Below are positions 51,114 through 59,067 of a DNA stretch of 64,000 nt, in pieces. A model generated the notes under the pieces. It saw only the letters and a list, made by a program, of their open reading frames with translations, did not search any database and was not told the DNA's origin. The number at the start of each line of letters is the position of its first letter. Position 1 is the stretch's first letter. The translations under genes were made by a program, and so were the position numbers. Location: the NCBI GenBank assembly GCA_947489705.1, contig CANLEQ010000014.1, forward strand, positions 27,649 through 91,648, given 5' to 3'. The DNA is from an uncultured Paracoccaceae bacterium (GTDB taxonomy: Bacteria; Pseudomonadota; Alphaproteobacteria; Rhodobacterales; Rhodobacteraceae).

Positions 51114-52625
51114 TCAGAACGTGTCGGTGATGGCGTCCGCAAGGCCGGTCGTGCTGCCGACGCCGACGAGCTCGAACGAGGTATCGCCGAAATCGAAGAC
51201 CACGTTGCCGGCGGCGTTCACCGAAGCGAATTCCTGCACGATCTGCTGATCGGTGAGATCGGACCCGGTCAGGGACTCGCTCAGGAACAGCTCGTCCTCC
51301 TCGGCGAGGGAGAACCCGAAAATCCTGTCGTTGCCGCCATTGCTGAAGAAGACGAAGGTGTCGGAATCGGCGCCACCGTAGATCACGTCGTCTCCTTCGA
51401 CGCCGCCGATCGTGTCGTCGCCCGTGCCGGCATAGATCGAGTCGTTGCCCGCGCCGCCGTAGATGAGGTCATCGCCCTCACCGCCAGACAGTTCGTCCCA
51501 GCCGGTGCCTCCGTAGATCCTGTCGTTGCCGCTGAAGCCGCCGATCGAGTCGTTGCCCGCGCCACCCGTCAGGATGTCGTTCCCCGCAGCACCCCAGAGT
51601 TCGTCATTGCCGCCCTGCCCGTCCAGGGTGTCGTCGCCGGTGAAGCCGCCCAGAGTGTCGGCACCCTCGCCGCCATAGAGCATGTCGTCGTCCTTGGCGC
51701 CCCAGAGCTCGTCGTCGCCGTCCCCGCCATTGAGCGTGTCGTCGCCGTCGTAACCGCCCAGCGTGTCGTTGCCGTTTCCGCCGTAGAGCGCGTCGTTGCC
51801 CTTGGCGCCCCAGAGTTCGTCGCTGCCGCCGCCGCCGTAGAGCGTGTCGTTGCCGTCGAAGCCCCCGAGAATGTCCTGACCGGAACCGCCCGAAAGAATG
51901 TCGTTGCCGCGCGCGCCCCAGAGCGCGTCGTTGCCCGCGCCACCGTCGAGGTCGTCGTCGCCATCGGCCCCGCCGAGCGTGTCGTTGCCCGCGCCGCCGG
52001 AAATCTCGTCATTGCCCGCGGCCCCGTAGAGACCGTCGTCGCCCTCGCCGCCCTGAAGCGTGTCCTCGCCTGCATTGCCGACCAGCAGATCGTCGTCCTC
52101 ATTGCCGAAGAGCAGATCCGGTCCGTCCCCGCCATAGAGCCGGTCATCGTCCTGGCCGCCGATGAGATAGTCGGGCATCGCGGTGCCGCGGATGGTCACC
52201 GACGTGTCGATTTCCGAAAAGAGCGTGACATACTGGCTTCCGTCCATGCTGAACCGCGTATCGGCCGTGGTGGCGTCGATCGTGATCGGCTCTTGCGAGA
52301 ACAGATCCTGAAGACCCTCGACGCTGTCGTCGTCGTGCAGAGGCAGGAAACCGTTGTAGAATTCGTCGTTGCTCCAGCTCACGTCGGAGATGGCCCCGAC
52401 CAACTTGCCGTCGAGCCGGAATTCCATGCCGGTGACCGTACCGAAGATCGGATCTTCGAATGTCCCGCCAAAGTTGGATCCGAGGATCGAGACCTGGTAT
52501 CCTGAATCCCTGTTGTAGCCCACCAGCCGGGTCGAGCTGAGCGAGCCTCTTTCGAGTCCCTCTCCATCGGTTTGCATACCATTGAAGATGAACTGCGAGT
52601 CGGGGCCGAAATAATCGATTCTCAT
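51114..52625 (-). CDS. RTX calcium-binding repeat protein
   Basis: A 503-residue protein likely secreted by a type I system. The N-terminal 150 residues (MRIDYFGPDSQFIFNG) have no known domain. From about 170 to 440 there are some 28 nonapeptides of the GGxGxDxLx type that form calcium-binding beta-rolls, arranged in 36-residue super-units beginning DELWGAKGN. The C-terminal segment DTFVFFSNGGNDRIFGF...FDFGDTSFELVGV is shared with the neighbouring protease and should carry the uncleaved secretion signal. Start ATG 52625 is chosen; a longer frame to 52664 lacks support. No HlyB/HlyD/TolC gene is visible. Confidence 0.9.
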   Translation of the reverse strand: MRIDYFGPDSQFIFNGMQTDGEGLERGSLSSTRLVGYNRDSGYQVSILGSNFGGTFEDPIFGTVTGMEFRLDGKLVGAISDVSWSNDEFYNGFLPLHDDDSVEGLQDLFSQEPITIDATTADTRFSMDGSQYVTLFSEIDTSVTIRGTAMPDYLIGGQDDDRLYGGDGPDLLFGNEDDDLLVGNAGEDTLQGGEGDDGLYGAAGNDEISGGAGNDTLGGADGDDDLDGGAGNDALWGARGNDILSGGSGQDILGGFDGNDTLYGGGGSDELWGAKGNDALYGGNGNDTLGGYDGDDTLNGGDGDDELWGAKDDDMLYGGEGADTLGGFTGDDTLDGQGGNDELWGAAGNDILTGGAGNDSIGGFSGNDRIYGGTGWDELSGGEGDDLIYGGAGNDSIYAGTGDDTIGGVEGDDVIYGGADSDTFVFFSNGGNDRIFGFSLAEEDELFLSESLTGSDLTDQQIVQEFASVNAAGNVVFDFGDTSFELVGVGSTTGLADAITDTF

Positions 52626-52979
52626 AACAAACACTTTTCCTTTGGCATCGGGATCTCGGGACACGCGATACGCCGCGATTGTCCACTTGTTTCCACTTTA
52701 TTCCCTTCCGGGCCTTCACGAAAGGGCCAATCTTCCAAGCCGCTTAACGGCGCGAACGTTCGGAAGACCCTGCAGGGTCGCGGGAAAGGATGTCGCGGGA
52801 AACGATCCGCTTGCGTTGTTGGACCGGCACGGGATCGCCGTCGCGAGCGCGGGGGGAGAGGACACCCCTCTTCGGGGGGCTTTGGCGGCCTGCCCGCCAT
52901 GCAGGCCCCCTACTTCTCCCTCGCGCCGCGCGGGCCCGATCTCCGCGCCGGTCGCCCGGCCGCCTGGGCGGCGTCCGGA
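52626..52979. other. intergenic region between the two RTX genes
   Basis: Contains the RTX promoter region and, close to the protease stop, a GC-rich inverted repeat (GGCCTGC / GCAGGCC around 52900) that could end protease transcription. Short frames on both strands show no similarity and are not called. Confidence 0.45.
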
Positions 52980-54836
52980 TCAGACGATTTCGATGGCCCC
53001 GTCGAGGCCGGAGAGGCCCGAGACGCCCATGAGCGTGAAGCTCGTGTCACCGAAATCGAAGAGCACGTCGTCGCCCCGATCCGTGGCGAATTCCGTGACG
53101 ATCTGATCCGCGTCGCGGTCGCCCGACCAGAGATCCGCATAGAGCCGCAACCGGTCGTTCTCGCCGAGCGAGAAGGAGAAGACGTCGTCGTTGCCGTTGC
53201 CGGAGGTAAAGACGAACGTGTCGGCGCCCGTCCCGCCAAAGATCACGTCGTCGCCGCCATTGCCGCCGATCGTATCGTCCCCCGAAGCGGCATAGACCGT
53301 GTCGTTGCCCGCCCCGCCGTAGATGATGTCATCGCCCACCCCGCCGGTCAGCTCGTCCCGGCCCGCGCCGCCGTAGAGCTCGTCGTTGCCGTCGAAGCCG
53401 CCGAGCATGTCATTGCCATCCTGACCGTGCAGGACGTCATTGCCCTTCCCGCCCCAGAGCTCGTCGTTGTCGTCGCCGCCCCAGAGCTTGTCATTGCCGT
53501 CGAAGCCGCCCAGCGTGTCGGACCCCTGAGCGCCATAGAGCATGTCATCGTCGAGCGCGCCCCAGAGTTCGTCGTCGCCATCGCCGCCGCCGAGCGTGTC
53601 GTTGCCGTCGAAGCCGCCCAGCGTGTCGTTGCCGGCGCCACCATAGAGCGCGTCATCGTCGAATGCCCCGTAGAGCCGGTCGTCGCCACCGCCGCCCGAC
53701 AGCGTGTCGTTGCCCGCGCCGCCACCCAGCAGGTCGCGGCCGCCCCCGCCCCGGATCATGTCGTTGCCGGCACCGCCATAGGCGCTGTCGTTCCCCTGTC
53801 CCGCCGAGATGTCGTCGTCGCCGCCGGCCGCCACGATCACGTTGTTCATGTCGTTGCCGGTGATGGTGTCGTCGCCGTCGCCGGTGGTGAGGTTCTCGAT
53901 GATCGTGCCCTGTGCAATCGCGAGATTGCCGATCTCTCCGCCGACATCCGAGAATGTCGTGTCCCAGAGCGTCACGCGATCGCCCGCATCCGAGAAGCTC
54001 AGATCGATCCTGTCGGTCCCGTCGCGATCATAGATGGTGAAGGCGATGTCCTCGTCCTCGGTCAGGAACCCGTTCGGGGCCCGCGCGCCGCCCAGCACGT
54101 CGAACCAGGTGCCGAGATAGCCCTCGAGATCGCTCCCCGGTCCCCAGACCGTATTGCCGGACGTGGCCGCGCTGCCATCGGGCGTGCCGTAAAGGTCCTG
54201 GATCGCGAGGATGTCGGCCATCATCGGCGTGATGAGCGCGCCATAGGTCGCATCCACGCTCGTGTTCTTGGTCTGGCTGAAATAGGACATGACCGACACT
54301 TGCCAGCTGTCGTTCGAAAAGCGCTCGTCCTCGCCGTAGACGGCCGAGGCGTCGTAATTTCCGGGATGCCCCAGCCCCAGCGCATGGCCGATCTCGTGGA
54401 TGTAGATGGAGAAGGAATAGCTGTCGATGCCCGTGCCGTAGGTGTCGAGCCAGTCCGTCGAGATATTGACGATGCCCGAAATGGCCTCGCCCGTATCGGG
54501 GTTGTAGCTCGTGATGCCGCCGATGGCGCCGGGCTCGTCGTCGTCGAAGGTGATCTCGGCGTCGTCGCCGGTCTCGACGAAGGTGATGTCGGCGACCCGC
54601 TCCCATGCCTCGAAGGCCCAGCGGGCCAGCTTCTGGCCCTCGGCGGTGAGATCATCGAGATCGACCGTGATCGTGCTGTCGAAGGAGGCGCTGCTGCCGC
54701 CGTTGTCGTTCCAGTAGCCGTCGGTCAAGTAACGCGCGATGTCTTCCAGCGACCCGGCACTGGAGGCCGCGGCCAGGTTCGAGGGGCCCGATGGCACCGC
54801 GATGGCAGAGAAAGTCGCGTTGGAAGTCCGGCTCAT
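52980..54836 (-). CDS. serralysin-type RTX metalloprotease (M10B)
   Basis: Secreted zinc protease of 618 residues. The catalytic domain carries HEIGHALGLGH (147-157), the H-E-x2-H-x2-G-x2-H zinc motif, and the Met-turn SVMSYFSQ (181-188), followed by ALITPMMADILAIQDLYG. RTX nonapeptides cover about 330-560, and the C-terminal DTFVFTSGNGNDDVFSF...FDFGDTSFTLMGV is the type I secretion region. There is no N-terminal signal peptide, as usual for this family. AAAGGAG precedes ATG 54836. The C-terminal third is closely similar to that of the RTX protein downstream. Its substrate is unknown; it may remodel matrix or release cells. Confidence 0.95.
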   Translation of the reverse strand: MSRTSNATFSAIAVPSGPSNLAAASSAGSLEDIARYLTDGYWNDNGGSSASFDSTITVDLDDLTAEGQKLARWAFEAWERVADITFVETGDDAEITFDDDEPGAIGGITSYNPDTGEAISGIVNISTDWLDTYGTGIDSYSFSIYIHEIGHALGLGHPGNYDASAVYGEDERFSNDSWQVSVMSYFSQTKNTSVDATYGALITPMMADILAIQDLYGTPDGSAATSGNTVWGPGSDLEGYLGTWFDVLGGARAPNGFLTEDEDIAFTIYDRDGTDRIDLSFSDAGDRVTLWDTTFSDVGGEIGNLAIAQGTIIENLTTGDGDDTITGNDMNNVIVAAGGDDDISAGQGNDSAYGGAGNDMIRGGGGRDLLGGGAGNDTLSGGGGDDRLYGAFDDDALYGGAGNDTLGGFDGNDTLGGGDGDDELWGALDDDMLYGAQGSDTLGGFDGNDKLWGGDDNDELWGGKGNDVLHGQDGNDMLGGFDGNDELYGGAGRDELTGGVGDDIIYGGAGNDTVYAASGDDTIGGNGGDDVIFGGTGADTFVFTSGNGNDDVFSFSLGENDRLRLYADLWSGDRDADQIVTEFATDRGDDVLFDFGDTSFTLMGVSGLSGLDGAIEIV

Positions 54837-54943
54837 TCGGAAGGCTCCTTTGAGAGGTCTGAAACAGACTGGTCCCGAAACGTTAAGGAAGTATTATTCA
54901 GATTAGGACCCGAAGCCCCCTCGCCTGCCCTCGGGGAGGCGGC

Positions 54944-54989
54944 GAATTCCCCCAAGACGCCGCCGCGCCGACGAGGGGGCGGGGAATTC
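54944..54989 (-). terminator. GC-rich inverted repeat downstream of the epimerase gene
   Basis: Arms GAATTCCCC and GGGGAATTC are separated by 28 bp, 22 bp past the epimerase stop. There is no T-run, so it is only a candidate terminator between this gene and the protease gene on the same strand. Confidence 0.4.
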
Positions 54990-55010
54990 CGGCCGTCGAG
55001 GGCCGCGGTC

Positions 55011-56021
55011 TCACCGCCCGTAATAATCCCGGTACCATGCCACGAAGGCCGCGACGCCGGTTGGCAGATCGGTCGAAGGCACGTAGCCGGTGAGCCGGTG
55101 CAAGAGACCCGCATCGGCCCAGGTGGCGGGTACGTCGCCTTGCTGCATGTCCATCATGTTGCGGATGGCCGGCCGGCCCAGGGCGGTCTCGATCGCGGCG
55201 ATGAAATCGTCCAGGGGCACGGCGCGGGAATTGCCGATATTGACCACCCGGAAGGGCGCCACCGGCGAGAGGCTGTCGCCCTCGGGCACCGCGCCGTCGA
55301 GGGTGCGCGCGGGCACCGCGTCGATCAGCCTGCGGATGCCTTCGACCAGATCGTCGACATAGGTGAAGTCGCGCGCCATCCGGCCGTGGTTGTAGACGTC
55401 GATGGGCCGGCCCGCGAGGATCGCCTCCACGAACCTGAAAAGCGCCATGTCGGGCCGGCCCCAGGGGCCGTAGACGGTGAAGAAGCGGAACATGGTCGTC
55501 GGCAGGTCGTGGAGATGGGCATAGGAATGGGCCATCGCCTCGGTCGCCTTCTTGGTGGCGGCGTAGAACGACATCTGGTGATCGGCGCGATCGGTCTCGG
55601 CATAGGGCATGTCGGTATTGGCGCCGAAGACCGAGCTGGTCGAGGCCAGGAGCATGTGGCGGGGGGGATGTGCGCGGGCTGCCTCCAGAAGCTCGAACGT
55701 GCCGGTGATGTTGCTCTCGAGATAGGAGCGCGGGTTCTCCAGCGAGTAGCGCACGCCCGCCTGGGCGGCGAGATGCACGACGATGTCGGGCCTCGCATCC
55801 GCCATCAGGCCCTGCAGGAGGCCGGGGCTTTCCACCCGCCCCTCGATCGCGCGGAAGCCCGGATCCTGCAGCAGCATCGCGTGGCGCCGCCGCTTCAGGG
55901 TCACGTCGTAATAATCGGTCATCGCGTCGAGACCGATGACCCGGATCCCGTCCGCGCGCAGGCGCCGGCACAGATGCATGCCGATGAAGCCGGCCGATCC
56001 GGTGACGAGAGCGGTGGTCAT
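55011..56021 (-). CDS. UDP-glucuronate 4-epimerase
   Basis: NAD-dependent extended SDR enzyme of 336 residues that interconverts UDP-glucuronate and UDP-galacturonate. Motifs: ALVTGSAGFIGMHLCRRLR (NAD site), DAMTDYYDVTLKRRRH, VVHLAAQAGVRYSLENPRSYLESN, LLASTSSVFGAN, Y-x3-K in SFYAATKKATE, and FRFFTVYGPWGRPDMALF. The DYYD and AGVRYSLENP forms are diagnostic of the LpsL/Cap1J/WbnF group. Together with ugd it supplies UDP-galacturonate. It sits next to repA, transcribed in the same direction, with 56 bp between. Confidence 0.93.
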   Translation of the reverse strand: MTTALVTGSAGFIGMHLCRRLRADGIRVIGLDAMTDYYDVTLKRRRHAMLLQDPGFRAIEGRVESPGLLQGLMADARPDIVVHLAAQAGVRYSLENPRSYLESNITGTFELLEAARAHPPRHMLLASTSSVFGANTDMPYAETDRADHQMSFYAATKKATEAMAHSYAHLHDLPTTMFRFFTVYGPWGRPDMALFRFVEAILAGRPIDVYNHGRMARDFTYVDDLVEGIRRLIDAVPARTLDGAVPEGDSLSPVAPFRVVNIGNSRAVPLDDFIAAIETALGRPAIRNMMDMQQGDVPATWADAGLLHRLTGYVPSTDLPTGVAAFVAWYRDYYGR

Positions 56022-56077
56022 GATCGGATCCCCCTGCCTGGACGCGCATTTCGGCGCGATCCGTCCCGCCCCGAGGT

Positions 56078-57079
56078 TCAGCCCTTATTGCGTGCCGCCT
56101 TGTTCCGACACCACCCCAGAAACGCGCGATCGGGGGCCGCGAGCCTCTTGCGGCCGGACGCCTCCCACCAGGCGCGCCATTCGGCCTCGAGGGCGTGGAC
56201 GTCCCATCCCGGCAGATGCGCGCGTGCGGCTTCGAGCGTCTCTTCGGACATCGGGGCCGGACCGGTCCCGGGGGCGGGGGCGGTCCGGCGGGGGCGCACC
56301 CGCAGCCGGTCGCCGGGCAGTTCCTCGAGCGTGTAATCGGGCAGGTGGTCCTCGGCGATCATCCGGCGCAAGGCGGCGCGAAAGACCCGGAGAGGCGCCG
56401 TCGATCCCGCCTTGAGATGCAGCACGCCCACGCCGATCTGCCAATCCGGCTGACGACCGCAATGCTTGCGCGCAAGTTCGTAGACCCGCCGCTCGAGCGG
56501 CTTCCTGAGCCGGAAATAGTCGCGGCTGAGCGTCAGCACCGATTTCGACAGGACCGCCCGATAGAGCCATTCGCTGAGCGTGACGCTCACCGACATCATG
56601 CGCCCGCCGCGTGACTTGCGCACGACCTCCCACGCCTCGATCAAGCCGAAGCCCGCGGTCGTCTCCTGCCCGCCGGTCTCGATATTGGTGGTGATGCGGG
56701 TGCCCGCCAGACGCTCGAATGCCTGGACGAGCCGCGCATAGCTGTCGCCGGACGTGTCGCGATTGGTCGCGGTCAGAAGGTCGTGCGCCCGGAGCCGCAA
56801 ATGCCGCGACACGGTGCGCCCCGCATTGATCGCGGCCATGAGCTGGCTCACGCAATAGATCAGGATGTCCTTGTCGTGGATCGTGGCCCGGCCGCGCACC
56901 GAGGGGGTCACCGTCACGTCGGTGCCGTTATGCGTGTAGTTCAGGATCCGCCGGTCGGGCTTCGTCGCGAGTGAGAAGATCGGATGTTCCATCGTCCCGA
57001 GATCGTTCTTCGGCCGGGCCCCGAAAACGTCGCATACGAAGAAATCGCCGGGAGGGCCCCCGGCCGCCAGATCGTTCAT
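56078..57079 (-). CDS. repA: plasmid replication initiator RepA (RPA family)
   Basis: DNA-binding initiator of 333 residues of the replication-initiator-protein-A family used by roseobacter RepA-type plasmids. Recognisable parts: FFVCDVFGARPKNDLGTMEHPIFSLATKPDRR at the N-terminus, HDKDILIYCVSQLMAAIN, AYARLVQAFERLAGTRITTNI-like winged-helix segments, LSRDYFRLRKPLERRVYELARKHCG and a C-terminal basic region. Start ATG 57079 gives MNDLAAGGPPGDF. Iterons and a DnaA box lie 90-185 bp upstream, and parA is divergent, the usual layout of a repA-parAB replicon. This is direct evidence for an extrachromosomal element. Confidence 0.93.
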   Translation of the reverse strand: MNDLAAGGPPGDFFVCDVFGARPKNDLGTMEHPIFSLATKPDRRILNYTHNGTDVTVTPSVRGRATIHDKDILIYCVSQLMAAINAGRTVSRHLRLRAHDLLTATNRDTSGDSYARLVQAFERLAGTRITTNIETGGQETTAGFGLIEAWEVVRKSRGGRMMSVSVTLSEWLYRAVLSKSVLTLSRDYFRLRKPLERRVYELARKHCGRQPDWQIGVGVLHLKAGSTAPLRVFRAALRRMIAEDHLPDYTLEELPGDRLRVRPRRTAPAPGTGPAPMSEETLEAARAHLPGWDVHALEAEWRAWWEASGRKRLAAPDRAFLGWCRNKAARNKG

Positions 57080-57167
57080 GTGTCACTGCCTCGTGCCGCT
57101 CGCGACCCCCCGCGGATGACGTCGTTTCGGCGCGCCGGCCTTTCGGGGGTTCAGTGACACCCTAGAC

Positions 57168-57176
57168 ATATCCACA
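57168..57176 (+). promoter_or_regulatory. DnaA-box-like sequence
   Basis: ATATCCACA matches the consensus TTATCCACA at 8 of 9 positions and lies between the repA start and the iterons. It would allow host DnaA to help open the origin. Confidence 0.55.
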
Positions 57177-57198
57177 GGCTTCCGTCCAGCGCACGGCT

Positions 57199-57264
57199 CG
57201 GCGGATCGGAATCGGCAGGGCGGCGGATCAGAGTCGCACCTTCGGCGTATCAGAGTCACCTCTT
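57199..57264 (+). repeat. three 22-bp iterons
   Basis: Units start at 57199, 57221 and 57243, an exact 22-bp period, with cores CGGCGGATCGGAATCG, CGGCGGATCAGAGTCG and CGGCGTATCAGAGTCA. A partial inverted copy (CTGATACG) lies at about 57303-57310. The period equals two helical turns, so RepA would bind all units on one DNA face. They are the probable initiation and copy-control sites. Confidence 0.75.
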
Positions 57265-57490
57265 CTCCGGCTGTTCTCGAAATTCCGTTACAGATCAACC
57301 TACTGATACGACTCCGAACCACCGAACAGGATCGGTAACAATTCAACTAACTAAATCTAACGATAAATAAGATGCATTCCGCGTTGAACGAAGCTCCCAC
57401 GGACGGAAAAGGCTAAGAATTTGCAGGGAAATACAGAGTGTAGATACCTAGTGTAGCGCGAATTAAGGCATGTTGCATTTTTAAGATAAC

Positions 57491-58918
57491 ATGTGCAAAA
57501 TAAGCGAACATCATAGAGCTATTCTTTATTCAGCGAGCTTCGCCATGCCATCGGACAAGACCTTGCCCCCCTACTTCGCTCTCGATCCGAAAGCCGCCGT
57601 GGCAGCTCTCGCAGAGCCGGCCGGAACAGAAGAATTCGCGGCGATAGCGGCGGCCTGCACGCATAGCCGTGACGATCTTGCCGCCCGCGGGATGACGTCC
57701 GATCCGACACGACAGCTGAGACTCTTTTCGACATGGGAGATCACCCGCTACCTGATCCCGGTGGCGCAGGGGCATTTCCGCAGAGTCCTCAAGCAGAACC
57801 CCGACCTGCCACAGGGGCAATCCCAGACCCCCGGTGCGGCCAAGTGGTTCACGCTCGAGGAAGTGCTGCGCCTCAAGGCGCATTTCGACCAGGAAGGCGT
57901 AAGATCGAAAGGGTACCTGCCCTATCGACCGGAAGGTCGGCCGGCCAAGATCTGTGCGGTGGCCAATCTGGCGAGCGGCGTCGGCAAGACGACCACCGCC
58001 GCCCATCTGGCGATGTCGGCCGCGCTCGATGGCTACAAGGTGCTGGTGATCGACCTCGATCCCCAAGGGGCCATGACGTTGATTTTCGGTGCCGGGATCG
58101 CGGATGAATGGCAGACCGTCTTTCCCCTTCTGGCGCGCCACTACGCGCAATATCTGCGAGCCGACAACCAGCGCAGGCTCGATCGCGGCGACACGCCCAT
58201 CCCGCTCGACGATACGCTGGGACAGTCGGTCGCGATCACGGCCCAGGATCTGGTCCGGACGACCCACTGGCCGCATGTCGATCTGATCGGTGCGCAACTG
58301 AACCTGGCTCGGGCGGAATTCCAGATGCCCGCCTGGCGGATGCAGGGCCGAGGCTGGAAGCCGTGGGAGGCGCTCGCCGAGCGGCTGGACGCCGACGGGA
58401 TCCTCGACGCCTATGACGTGGTTATGATCGATACGCCGCCGGCGCTTGGCCATCTGACGATCTGCGGGCTTGTCGCGGCCGATATCGTGCTCGTCCCGCT
58501 CGGCGCCTCGGCTTCCGAGCTCGAGGCTTCGGGCCGGTTTTTCGACATGCTGCATATGACATTCGAATCCATCGAAGAAACCGAGAACCTGGCGGCACGT
58601 GCGCTCGGACGCGAGGAGACGCGGTTCCACTGGGATGCGGTACGCACGGTCATCACCCGCTATGACGGCGCCCAGCAGGCCGAATGTGCCGCGTTGATGG
58701 AGGCCCGTCTGGGGCGCGCCCTGTCGCCGCATCGACAGGGCCGCACCGCGCTCGTCGGTTCCGGGGAAGGTCAGTTGCGCGGTATCTACGAGGCCGATTA
58801 CAGGGATTTCAATCGCGAGACATATGTGCGCGCGCGCGAAACATTCGACGCCACCTATGCCGCCTTCAAGCAACTCCTGATCGGAGCGTGGCATCGTGAC
58901 CTGACCGAAAGCGGATAG
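57491..58918 (+). CDS. parA: ParA-family partition ATPase with altered Walker A
   Basis: Plasmid partition ATPase of 475 residues (457 if ATG 57545 is the start; neither has a clear ribosome site). An N-terminal helix-turn-helix-like region (about 75-140, WFTLEEVLRLKAHFDQEG) precedes the ATPase. The P-loop reads NLASGVGKTTT (159-169), keeping GVGKTT but replacing the signature lysine of the deviant KGGVGKTT motif with alanine. Walker A' VLVIDLDPQGAMT and Walker B VVMIDTPPALG are normal. It is divergent from repA and followed by parB 149 bp downstream, so it is the partition gene of the RepA replicon. Confidence 0.92.
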   Translation: MCKISEHHRAILYSASFAMPSDKTLPPYFALDPKAAVAALAEPAGTEEFAAIAAACTHSRDDLAARGMTSDPTRQLRLFSTWEITRYLIPVAQGHFRRVLKQNPDLPQGQSQTPGAAKWFTLEEVLRLKAHFDQEGVRSKGYLPYRPEGRPAKICAVANLASGVGKTTTAAHLAMSAALDGYKVLVIDLDPQGAMTLIFGAGIADEWQTVFPLLARHYAQYLRADNQRRLDRGDTPIPLDDTLGQSVAITAQDLVRTTHWPHVDLIGAQLNLARAEFQMPAWRMQGRGWKPWEALAERLDADGILDAYDVVMIDTPPALGHLTICGLVAADIVLVPLGASASELEASGRFFDMLHMTFESIEETENLAARALGREETRFHWDAVRTVITRYDGAQQAECAALMEARLGRALSPHRQGRTALVGSGEGQLRGIYEADYRDFNRETYVRARETFDATYAAFKQLLIGAWHRDLTESG

Positions 58919-59003
58919 CTTCGAAGCGCCGGAAAAGGGTCGAGCTATCTACTCGCCCTTCCTTGGACCACCGACAGGGGCATATGCCGGTGACCTCCGT
59001 ACG

Positions 59004-59064
59004 GTGAACCTACAGGCCCGAAACCTCGTCGGGCCAAGAAGGGCGCCTTTTCCATGAGGTTCAC
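59004..59064 (+). promoter_or_regulatory. nested inverted repeats in the parB leader
   Basis: GTGAACCT (59004-59011) pairs with AGGTTCAC (59057-59064), and inside this lies a second stem, GGCCCG (59015-59020) with CGGGCC (59030-59035). The right outer arm contains the GAGG sequence that serves as parB ribosome site 3-10 nt before ATG 59068. In RNA the structure would mask translation start; as DNA it could be a protein-binding dyad. Confidence 0.5.
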
Positions 59065-59067
59065 GAA

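Larger units (their letters stand above)
57080..57490. other. putative plasmid replication origin (oriV)
   Basis: The gene-free space between divergent repA and parA holds a DnaA-type box, three 22-bp iterons and then an AT-rich stretch (about 57335-57490) with runs such as AACTAACTAAATCTAACGATAAATAAG. This order, iterons then AT-rich DNA next to the initiator gene, is that of iteron-controlled origins. The promoters of repA and parA must also lie here. Confidence 0.75.

Noticed and set aside
51114..54836. Long DNA tandem repeats as a satellite or mobile element
   Set aside because: The repeats keep the reading frame and code for RTX nonapeptides, so they are protein-level repeats.
57199..57264. 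CRISPR array
   Set aside because: The three 22-bp units are contiguous direct repeats without spacers, and no cas genes are present. They fit iterons; no CRISPR array was seen anywhere in the window.
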